From: an uncultured Odoribacter sp.
GTDB lineage: Bacteria; Bacteroidota; Bacteroidia; Bacteroidales; Marinifilaceae
Direction: 5' to 3'
Assembly (NCBI GenBank): GCA_900548135.1
Contig: URJC01000181.1
Span: forward strand, 1 to 5,575
DNA length: 5,575 bases
Both the position numbers and the translations under genes were made by a program. Below, piece by piece: positions 1 to 5,575 of the stretch. Positions within the stretch are counted from its first letter, which is position 1; the number at the start of each line of letters is the position of its first letter. The notes below the pieces were generated by a model. It saw only the letters and a list, made by a program, of their open reading frames with translations. It made no database searches and was not told where the DNA came from.

Positions 1-13
1 AAAAAATAATAAT

Positions 14-1432
14 ATGAACCAACAAATCGTAAACATTGATTATAAATGGTTGATGGAACCGACTGGTGATCCTTTTGCAGATGTTGGCGGTTATGCATTG
101 AAAGAATTCGCTAAGAGATTTCCAGAGAAAAATATTTTGGAATTGATTGAAGAAGTTTCCAAAATCTATGTGAACCGCTGGGAAGCGAAGATTAATTCTT
201 TTTTTCTGAATTCTAAGATTACTCAGCCAGCTTTTAAGGGAGGAAGAAAGATTGAGGAAACAATGAAATATTTCCAGGAGTTGCTGGAAGGAAAATCATC
301 GGTAGGAACAGGATATTGCCGGATTACCGGACAGAAGACTCAATTGTTTGTTGCAGGTCGGGATAATTCGATCTTATCGGGTTCTAGTACTTTTGTCAAC
401 TTTCACCATACTTTCGAAGCAGGAATTATGGTGTCCAAAGAAGTATTGATCCGCTTTCATTTTGTGCCTTTGGCCTGTATATTACTACAAGGACGGATAG
501 CCTTGATTCATAGTAATGATTCGCAACTGACAGAATTTTTTGCCACTGCTAATTGTAGTGCAAATCTGAGTGCAGTGGCAACAAATAATTCAGGGGGTAT
601 TCTGAAATCAGCTTGTAAGGCTCCTTCAACAGCTCTTTTCCGTTTTATTGATAAAGTCTTGGGGGATAGTTGGGACGAACGGGGAAAAAAGCATTTTTCT
701 TTGACTCTTTATCATTTTACCAATTATTGTGCAAGTCCGGAAGTGCAGATTTACACGGTTCCCACTGAGGTATTTTCTTTTTACATTTTCACACAAAATG
801 GAGAGTTTAAAGAAGAGTGGAACCGCTTTGTGGAAAACTATTACTGTACTGCAGAATACAAAGGGGCAAAGTACAATGAAGATTCGTTACAGATTGATTT
901 TGAAAAGAAAAATCAGCGGGAGAGTATTCCGAGTGAAGTATATCAAAATTGGTCGAATCTGGTGTATAGTGGACTTTTGGACGGAAAATCAATATTGCCG
1001 TTTATGCGGAGTTGGAGCGAAAATCATACTTTGAATTTGAAAATAGTAGAAAAATATTTAACCAGGATCAGACATATGAAACAGGAGGCACAGAAAAAAA
1101 TACTCGAATTAGCCGATTTTATGGTGAAAATAGAAGGCGAACATAAAATTGGGAAATGTATTCAGGAAATTAAAAATGCTAAATCTTCGTCAGCTTTAAC
1201 CCGTTTATTAATTAATAAGGTGCTGGCAAAAAATTTGGAAATGCAAAATCCACCTATACTGACAGTCCAGGAGTGTTGCGAATATCTTTTTCCGGAAGAA
1301 GTATTTTGGAGGGATGTCAGGGATGTTTTCTTGATTGCAATTTATCAGAAACTTCATGAGAAAGGGATTTTTCTGAATGCTGTCGAAACAGAAGGAATTA
1401 ATGAAGAAGAATTTGAAAGTATTAATGAATAA
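14..1432 (+). CDS. cas8b1: Type I-B Cascade large subunit Cas8b1 (Cst1 family)
   Basis: This is the large subunit of the type I-B crRNA-guided surveillance complex, which in the family recognises the PAM and helps recruit Cas3 in the cytoplasm. The product is 472 residues, a usual Cst1 length. The N-terminus carries the Cst1-like block GDPFADVGG (residues 18-26). Next come CRITG (102-106), a glycine/serine-rich SGSSTFVNFHH (122-132) and a hydrophobic stretch (about 145-165). The C-terminal part from about residue 340 is charged and looks helical, as expected for a fused small-subunit (Cas11-like) region. Family CxxC pairs are absent. The identification rests on the N-terminal block and on lying directly upstream of a clear DevR-type cas7, cas5 and cas3. 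The ATG at 14 follows AAT repeats without a Shine-Dalgarno; no in-frame stop is visible upstream, so a start outside the window cannot be excluded. Its last 8 bases overlap the proposed cas7 start. Confidence 0.87.
   Translation: MNQQIVNIDYKWLMEPTGDPFADVGGYALKEFAKRFPEKNILELIEEVSKIYVNRWEAKINSFFLNSKITQPAFKGGRKIEETMKYFQELLEGKSSVGTGYCRITGQKTQLFVAGRDNSILSGSSTFVNFHHTFEAGIMVSKEVLIRFHFVPLACILLQGRIALIHSNDSQLTEFFATANCSANLSAVATNNSGGILKSACKAPSTALFRFIDKVLGDSWDERGKKHFSLTLYHFTNYCASPEVQIYTVPTEVFSFYIFTQNGEFKEEWNRFVENYYCTAEYKGAKYNEDSLQIDFEKKNQRESIPSEVYQNWSNLVYSGLLDGKSILPFMRSWSENHTLNLKIVEKYLTRIRHMKQEAQKKILELADFMVKIEGEHKIGKCIQEIKNAKSSSALTRLLINKVLAKNLEMQNPPILTVQECCEYLFPEEVFWRDVRDVFLIAIYQKLHEKGIFLNAVETEGINEEEFESINE
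1076..1432 (+). CDS. cas11b: Candidate internal Cas11b small subunit, in frame within cas8b1
   Basis: In type I-B, I-C and I-D systems the small subunit is known to be translated separately from an internal start in the large-subunit gene. Here Met355 of Cas8b1 is the best candidate. Initiation at it would give 118 residues, a typical Cas11 size, beginning MKQEAQKKIL. The sequence looks mostly helical, with amphipathic Lys/Glu-rich segments (LELADFMVKIEG, IQEIKNAK, RDVFLIAIYQKLHEK). An AGGA (1064-1067) lies 8 nt before the ATG, and the preceding stretch is A/T-rich (about 1041-1060), either of which could support initiation. No separate small-subunit gene lies between cas8b1, cas7, cas5 and cas3, which makes an internal product more likely. 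Other in-frame ATGs at 1004 (Met331, 142 aa) and 1121 (Met370, 103 aa) are less well placed. This is inferred from family knowledge and local sequence, not proven. Confidence 0.5.
   Translation: MKQEAQKKILELADFMVKIEGEHKIGKCIQEIKNAKSSSALTRLLINKVLAKNLEMQNPPILTVQECCEYLFPEEVFWRDVRDVFLIAIYQKLHEKGIFLNAVETEGINEEEFESINE
1425..1432 (+). promoter_or_regulatory. cas8b1/cas7 stop-start overlap (ATGAATAA)
   Basis: The cas8b1 stop TAA (1430-1432) lies two codons into the proposed cas7 frame that begins with ATG at 1425, giving an 8-nt overlap. Overlaps of this type normally allow terminating ribosomes to re-initiate, which couples translation of the large subunit to the backbone subunit. There is no strong Shine-Dalgarno before the ATG. 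Confidence 0.55.
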
Positions 1433-2501
1433 ACCAATGGCTATGAAAAATTTGAAAACACAAGGATTTGTTCTTTTGGATGTGGATGTTGTGGCGTTGA
1501 ATAATGCCGGAAAAAGCAATAGTACTCTAAATGATAATGGAGTTGCAACAAAAACCATATTAAAAAATGGCCGGACTTATGTGTATGTTTCTGGACAGGG
1601 CTGGCGTTATTGGTGGCGCGAAGCTTTGCAGAAGAATATGGGGTGGAAATTATCACCTGTCGTCCGGGATTCTAAAATTGCTTATACGAATGCAAATCCG
1701 GTGGTGTATCCGGATGATGATGTTTTTGGGTATATGCGTGCGGCTACAGAGATTGTAAAGAATGAAAAAGGAAAGGAAAAGAAGGAAAATATAACTGTAA
1801 CCCGGGTATCCCCTTTGAAAAATTCTGCGATTGTTTCAGTTGCTTCGGTTACTGTCGCTGAAAATTGGTCAAGTATGGCCCGCCAGGAAGGAGATTCAGT
1901 GCCTTATACCAAACAGGAATATTGTGCGGTGATGAAAGGTATGTTCAGCTTGGATTTAAGTATGATTGGGACTTTTTCTAATTATAACAAAACCGGTTAT
2001 ATGAATCTTTCTGAAACGTTAAAGAAAGAAGCTTTGGAACAAGGTGCAACGGAAATCAATGATCCTTTTATGTATAATCAGAAGTTGATCCGATTGAATA
2101 AAGAAGTTCGGACACAACGGGCTGTCGATACAGTACAGGCATTGAAGTACATGAGTGGCGGAGCAATGCAGACGGATAATATGGGGGATGTTACACCTAA
2201 ATTTATCATTTTGGCAACAACAAATACTGGAAACCATCCATTCTCCCATGTGGCTACTGCCAAAGGTGGATTTGATAAAACAGCACAATTGAATGTTGCC
2301 GGTATAGAAGAGGTCATTGAAGATTATCGGGATACTTTCATCGGTAAAGTGTTTATCGGAAAACGTTCTGGTTTTTGGGATGAAGAGGATGAAAATTTGA
2401 AAATTTTGGTTGAAAAATATAAAGATCTGGTGATGCTGGGAACAGTGAATGGAGCTATTGATGCTTATTGTGAACAGATAAAAAAACAATTGGACGAATG
2501 A
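1425..2501 (+). CDS. cas7: Type I-B Cascade backbone subunit Cas7 (Cst2/DevR family)
   Basis: Cas7 is an RRM-fold RNA-binding protein that polymerises along the crRNA spacer to form the Cascade backbone. From the chosen start it has 358 residues, normal for Cst2/DevR. Visible family blocks are the first beta strand and LNNAG (residues 14-29), VSGQGWRYWWRE (55-66, the SGQ..R.WR signature of DevR-type Cas7), DDDVFGYMRA (97-106) and TRVSPLKNSAIVSV (126-139). A short Lys/Glu-rich segment (111-122) just after the third block is probably a surface loop. The frame is open back to an ATG at 1377, but that would place 16 Lys-rich residues before the fold and a 56-nt overlap with cas8b1. I prefer the ATG at 1425, which overlaps the cas8b1 stop as ATGAATAA, like the cas5/cas3 junction. 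The ATGs at 1437 and 1443 are also possible. The gene ends by overlapping the cas5 start (ATGA). Confidence 0.93.
   Translation: MNKPMAMKNLKTQGFVLLDVDVVALNNAGKSNSTLNDNGVATKTILKNGRTYVYVSGQGWRYWWREALQKNMGWKLSPVVRDSKIAYTNANPVVYPDDDVFGYMRAATEIVKNEKGKEKKENITVTRVSPLKNSAIVSVASVTVAENWSSMARQEGDSVPYTKQEYCAVMKGMFSLDLSMIGTFSNYNKTGYMNLSETLKKEALEQGATEINDPFMYNQKLIRLNKEVRTQRAVDTVQALKYMSGGAMQTDNMGDVTPKFIILATTNTGNHPFSHVATAKGGFDKTAQLNVAGIEEVIEDYRDTFIGKVFIGKRSGFWDEEDENLKILVEKYKDLVMLGTVNGAIDAYCEQIKKQLDE
2498..2501 (+). promoter_or_regulatory. cas7/cas5 stop-start overlap (ATGA)
   Basis: The cas5 ATG at 2498 and the cas7 TGA stop at 2499-2501 share an ATGA, the classic 4-nt overlap that supports termination-reinitiation. 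No clear Shine-Dalgarno lies within 15 nt upstream. Confidence 0.8.
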
Positions 2502-3172
2502 AGTTTTATCGGATAGAAATCAGTTCTTGGACCGCCAGTTTTCGATATCCCAATATATTATCGGGGATTCAGCCGACACTTGAAGTGCCTCCATTGAGTA
2601 CAGTACTGGGGTTAATCAATGCTTGTGCCGGAAAATATCTGGTACATGAGGGATTAAATATTGGATATTATTTTGAATATGCAGCAAAAGAAGTTGATTT
2701 GGAAACAATTTATCAGATAGAACGAACCGAAAAAAATACGCCAAAAAATGAAGTTAAATCCAATATCATTCGTAGGGAATTTTTATATGATTGTCGTTTG
2801 TATCTTTATTTGCAAGATGAAAATTTAGTAGCTTATTTCATAGAGCCTTATTTCCCCTTGTTATTAGGGCGTAGCTGTGATTTGGCTACTGTAGACCGGA
2901 TACAGGAAGTAGAGTTGGAAGAGGTGAGGGATATGGATCAGATTCGAGGACAGTTGATTCCCTTCAGAGAAAATTTTCTGCCTGGAGTGATTCAGGCTCT
3001 GCCTCAATATTTTACAGATGAAATTCCGCGTCGGAATCTGGGAACAATTCCTTATACAATTGTTTCCTGTAAATCGGAAAGTGGTAAAACCAATTTGAGA
3101 GGGTACAGGGATATTGTTGACAATGGTGTGGTTGATATTTATTTACATCGTTTGAATATTGGAGATGAATGA
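2498..3172 (+). CDS. cas5: Type I-B Cascade subunit Cas5 (Cas5t-like)
   Basis: Cas5 is a RAMP (RRM-fold) protein that binds the 5' handle of the crRNA and joins the Cas7 filament to the Cas8 large subunit. The product has 224 residues, typical for the family. The N-terminal RAMP strand with ASFRYP (residues 13-18) is followed by VPPLSTVLGLINA (30-42), the classic Cas5 signature with P-P-x-S/T-T-x-x-G. REFLYDCRLYLYL (93-105) and the glycine-containing LLLGRSCDL (121-129) fit the later beta strands and glycine-rich loop. The start ATG overlaps the cas7 stop by 4 nt (ATGA), so re-initiation after cas7 is likely. Type I-C Cas5 proteins process crRNA, but in I-B this is done by Cas6, so no catalytic role is assigned here. 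The stop overlaps the preferred cas3 start. Confidence 0.92.
   Translation: MKFYRIEISSWTASFRYPNILSGIQPTLEVPPLSTVLGLINACAGKYLVHEGLNIGYYFEYAAKEVDLETIYQIERTEKNTPKNEVKSNIIRREFLYDCRLYLYLQDENLVAYFIEPYFPLLLGRSCDLATVDRIQEVELEEVRDMDQIRGQLIPFRENFLPGVIQALPQYFTDEIPRRNLGTIPYTIVSCKSESGKTNLRGYRDIVDNGVVDIYLHRLNIGDE
3165..3172 (+). promoter_or_regulatory. cas5/cas3 stop-start overlap (ATGAATGA)
   Basis: The cas5 TGA (3170-3172) falls inside the first codons of cas3, which begins with ATG at 3165, an 8-nt overlap like that between cas8b1 and cas7. A GGAG directly abuts the ATG and is too close to act as its Shine-Dalgarno. Translation of cas3 by re-initiation after cas5 is likely. Confidence 0.65.
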
Positions 3173-5429
3173 AGTTGATTTTCAATTTCTAGCGAAGTCT
3201 TGTCCTGAGATAACGTTAAGTCAGCACATAGGAGATTGTCTGCATATTTTAAAACAGTTACAAATAGATGTTCCCAAATTACCTTTGGCAGATTCGGAAC
3301 AATTTTGGAAAATATTATGTGTGGCTATTGTAATGCATGATCTAGGGAAAGTGCATACTGACTTCCAGTCTTTGTTGCGTAGTCTGAAAAATAACTGGCA
3401 TCGGCAGAGACATGAGTTATTTTCACTCTGCTTTACAGAAGGTTTACAATTGCCAAAGGAGCAAAGGGATTTGATTGCTTTTGCAGTTGCAGGGCATCAT
3501 AAACCATTGGATGAATTGTCTGATTTTGTAAGAAAGAATTATAAATCAGATGATTCGAATGGTTGGGAGAATATTTATGAGGAAGATAAAATGGAGTTCC
3601 GCGAAGAATTTCAAAAGATGGATCTTGAATTTGTGGAAGTTTTATTGGCTGACTATGCTATTCAGTGGAATAAGGATCAGAAAGAATTTGATATCGGAAA
3701 ACAAATCCGGAAATTAAAACAATTCAGGATTGTTACTGATCAGGATTCATTTCTGGAGAGGTTATTATTAGTGGGAGCTTTAAAACAATGTGACCATCTG
3801 GCATCGGCAGGAGTAAAGATTTTAGGAAAGTTGGAGTTGAAAGATTTTGATTTTCTGTTTCGTTATACTCTGTATGCGCATCAGAAAAAGGCTTTTGAAA
3901 GTTCCGGTAATGTTATTCTGTCAGCAATCACCGGATCAGGTAAGACAGAGGCTGCTTTGTTGTGGTTACGGAAGCAGTTGGAGCAAAAAGGACAAGGACG
4001 TGTTTTTTATGTACTTCCGTATACGGCTTCTATAAATGCTATGTATGAGCGTTTAAAGCGAGATTTGGGAGATGAAAATAAAGTGGGGATGTTGCATGGA
4101 AAATTGGCTCAGTATCTGGAATTTCGTATGGCGGAAGATGATGATGTATTGGATGAAACACGGAAAAAGCAATTGCTTGATGATTTTAAATCTATGGTAA
4201 CCCCTTTGAAAGTGGTGACTCCTTTTCAGTTATTAAAGTATCTTTTCGGGCTGAAAGGGTTTGAAAAAGGAATGTTTGAATGGTGTGGTTGTTATCTGAT
4301 TTTTGATGAGATTCATGCCTATGATCCGAAGGTATTTGCTCAGATTATTGTGTTGTTGAAGTTTATGATTCGGTATATGGGTGCAGGGGTACATATTATG
4401 ACGGCAACATTGCCTGAATTTATGCGTTATGAACTGGAAAATGCAATGGGAGACTATACGAAAATTGAACCTTCCCCTGAGTTAGTCCGGCAATTTCAAA
4501 GGCATCGGATTGTCGTAAAGCCTGGAAGATTGCAAGATTCTTTAGATGAAATTCAAATACAATTAGATCAGGGTATGCAGGTATTGGTGGTTTGTAACAC
4601 AGTGGCCAAAGCACAACAGGTTTACCGTAATCTACATGCCAAACGGAAAGTTTTATTGCATGGTGCTTTTAATGGTCTGGATCGGTATCGGCATGAAAAA
4701 TGCCTGAGAGAAGAACAAGTTGATTTGTTAGTGGGAACTCAGGCTATTGAAGTTAGTTTGGATATTGATTACGATTGTATTTATACAGAACTGGCTCCTT
4801 TGGATGCTTTAATTCAACGTTTTGGCCGGGTGAACCGGAAACGGAAAAAAGGATTATGTAATTGTTATGTTTTTGAAGAACGGAATGAAATAGATCGATT
4901 TATATATTCTGATGAGGTTGTTTTAGAGCGTACTTTGGCTATATTAAGGCGAATAGAAAAGGAAAACCAGGGGATTGTTCAAGAAATGTTTTGGCAAGAA
5001 GCGATTGATTACGTTTATTCAGACTGGAATCAAAAGTCAAGGGAGGAGTATGAGCAAACGCTGACTTATTTGGAATATGGTGTATTTCACGAATTATCGC
5101 CGTTAAAATATTCGGAACAAAGGGAACAGGAATTTGAAAAACAATTTACGGGAGTTCCTGTGCTTCCTTTATGCTTAAGAGGAGCGTATCAACTATGTTT
5201 GGATAATCGGCAGTTTGTTAAAGCTGAGAGTTTATTCGTGAATCTGAATGAAAAACGTTTTATAGGATTGGTTAAAAATCAACAAATTACAAAGGAAAGA
5301 TTTGTTTTTGAGTATGATGACAATGATCAATTGTTTGATAAAAGTGTATATGTGATTAACCGGAAATACAAAGAAGAACTGGGGTTATTGATTGACGAAC
5401 CGGATACGGAAGAAGATATTTTTATATAA
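3165..5429 (+). CDS. cas3: CRISPR effector nuclease-helicase Cas3 (HD + SF2 helicase)
   Basis: Cas3 is recruited to the Cascade R-loop and degrades target DNA by nicking and 3'-5' unwinding. From the ATG at 3165 it has 754 residues, normal for a fused HD-helicase Cas3. The N-terminal HD nuclease shows His21, the HD pair (58-59, in VMHDLGKVH), His79/His83 and GHH (110-112), with Asp210 in CDHLAS as the likely last metal ligand. The helicase core shows HQ (239-240), Walker A AITGSGKT (254-261), DEIH (381-384), motif III TATLP (413-417), VVCNT (475-479), motif V GTQAIEVSLDID (524-535) and motif VI QRFGRVNR (551-558). A C-terminal region follows and ends in an acidic tail (DEPDTEEDIFI). All catalytic motifs look intact, so the enzyme should be active. 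The frame also allows a TTG start at 3159, adding two residues. I prefer the ATG, which overlaps the cas5 stop as ATGAATGA. Confidence 0.96.
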   Translation: MNEVDFQFLAKSCPEITLSQHIGDCLHILKQLQIDVPKLPLADSEQFWKILCVAIVMHDLGKVHTDFQSLLRSLKNNWHRQRHELFSLCFTEGLQLPKEQRDLIAFAVAGHHKPLDELSDFVRKNYKSDDSNGWENIYEEDKMEFREEFQKMDLEFVEVLLADYAIQWNKDQKEFDIGKQIRKLKQFRIVTDQDSFLERLLLVGALKQCDHLASAGVKILGKLELKDFDFLFRYTLYAHQKKAFESSGNVILSAITGSGKTEAALLWLRKQLEQKGQGRVFYVLPYTASINAMYERLKRDLGDENKVGMLHGKLAQYLEFRMAEDDDVLDETRKKQLLDDFKSMVTPLKVVTPFQLLKYLFGLKGFEKGMFEWCGCYLIFDEIHAYDPKVFAQIIVLLKFMIRYMGAGVHIMTATLPEFMRYELENAMGDYTKIEPSPELVRQFQRHRIVVKPGRLQDSLDEIQIQLDQGMQVLVVCNTVAKAQQVYRNLHAKRKVLLHGAFNGLDRYRHEKCLREEQVDLLVGTQAIEVSLDIDYDCIYTELAPLDALIQRFGRVNRKRKKGLCNCYVFEERNEIDRFIYSDEVVLERTLAILRRIEKENQGIVQEMFWQEAIDYVYSDWNQKSREEYEQTLTYLEYGVFHELSPLKYSEQREQEFEKQFTGVPVLPLCLRGAYQLCLDNRQFVKAESLFVNLNEKRFIGLVKNQQITKERFVFEYDDNDQLFDKSVYVINRKYKEELGLLIDEPDTEEDIFI

Positions 5430-5434
5430 TTAAA

Positions 5435-5575
5435 ATGATAGTAACAGCAACTCATATTAACTATTATCACATTTGCAAACGAAAATTGTGGCTGTTTGGG
5501 AATGGAATAAATATGGAGCAAACGTCGGATTTGGTTACGGAAGGAAAGCTGGTACACGAGACTTCGTATCCGAAC
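5435..5575 (+). CDS. cas4: Cas4 exonuclease, N-terminal 47 residues (runs off window)
   Basis: Cas4 is a RecB-like Fe-S nuclease that trims and PAM-selects prespacers for the Cas1-Cas2 integrase. Only the first 47 codons are in the window. They read MIVTATHINYYHICKRKLWLF, with Cys14 in the CxRKLWLF motif typical of Cas4; this Cys is the first of the four Fe-S cluster ligands. TEGKLVHE (residues 35-42) matches the Cas4 segment whose His (41) is a metal ligand of the RecB-type nuclease centre. The remaining nuclease motifs and the C-terminal cysteines lie beyond the edge. The start is 5 nt after the cas3 stop, with an A/T-rich leader and no Shine-Dalgarno, as is common in Bacteroidota. cas1 and cas2 are expected next; this is inference from the usual gene order. 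Confidence 0.92.
   Translation, partial: MIVTATHINYYHICKRKLWLFGNGINMEQTSDLVTEGKLVHETSYPN

Noticed and set aside
729..1034. 101-codon plus-strand frame within cas8b1
   Set aside because: It is out of frame with Cas8b1, Arg/Lys-rich and without a recognisable motif or initiation context; unlike the in-frame Cas11b candidate it has no precedent.
1377..1424. N-terminal extension of Cas7 to the ATG at 1377
   Set aside because: It would add 16 Lys-rich residues before the first beta strand and a long overlap with cas8b1. The ATGAATAA overlap at 1425 is a better start and matches the cas5/cas3 junction.
1208..1558. 116-codon minus-strand open frame across the cas8b1/cas7 junction
   Set aside because: It is antisense to two real genes, Phe-rich and low in complexity, with no family signature; best explained as the complement of Lys/Glu codons.
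2019..2489. 156-codon minus-strand open frame opposite cas7
   Set aside because: It lies wholly antisense to well-conserved Cas7 sequence, its Ile/Phe/Cys/His-rich composition is typical of a shadow frame, and it has no recognisable domain.
1..5575. CRISPR array, leader, anti-CRISPR gene or novel defence module inside the window
   Set aside because: No spaced direct repeats were seen by eye, and the coding is continuous across canonical cas genes with no gap able to hold another gene.

Overview
The window is the interference half of a type I-B CRISPR-Cas locus of the Cst/DevR (Tneap-like) branch. It encodes, all on the + strand and with almost no intergenic DNA, Cas8b1 (Cst1) - Cas7 (Cst2/DevR) - Cas5 - Cas3 (HD nuclease plus helicase) - start of Cas4. 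The AT-rich coding sequence, the lack of Shine-Dalgarno motifs before most starts, the A/T-rich pre-start regions (for example before cas4) and this gene order point to a Bacteroidota host, probably an anaerobic gut Bacteroidales. This placement is an inference from style and gene order; no taxonomic marker is present.

Layout: the first 13 bases are an A/T-rich leader that may hold the end of an upstream gene. cas8b1 fills 14-1432, cas7 about 1425-2501, cas5 2498-3172, cas3 about 3165-5429, and cas4 starts at 5435 and runs off the right edge. Three successive junctions overlap by 8, 4 and 8 nt, and the fourth has a 5-nt gap, so this is one polycistronic, probably translationally coupled unit. 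The window has no CRISPR array, RNA gene, insertion sequence or stretch of 300 bases without a gene.

How the genes work together: Cas7 forms the backbone along the crRNA, Cas5 caps the 5' handle end, and Cas8b1 is the large subunit expected to recognise the PAM. A small subunit (Cas11b) is probably made from an internal start within cas8b1; the best candidate is the ATG at 1076, giving 118 residues. This Cascade recruits Cas3, which nicks and unwinds target DNA. Cas4, normally followed by cas1 and cas2, belongs to spacer acquisition. The crRNA-processing enzyme Cas6 is not in the window and is expected just upstream.

I do not see an undescribed system: the modules are canonical. The points most worth a second look are the candidate internal Cas11b, the matched ATGAATRA overlaps that reset the cas7 and cas3 starts, and the absence from Cas8b1 of the CxxC pairs after which part of the Cst1 family is named.
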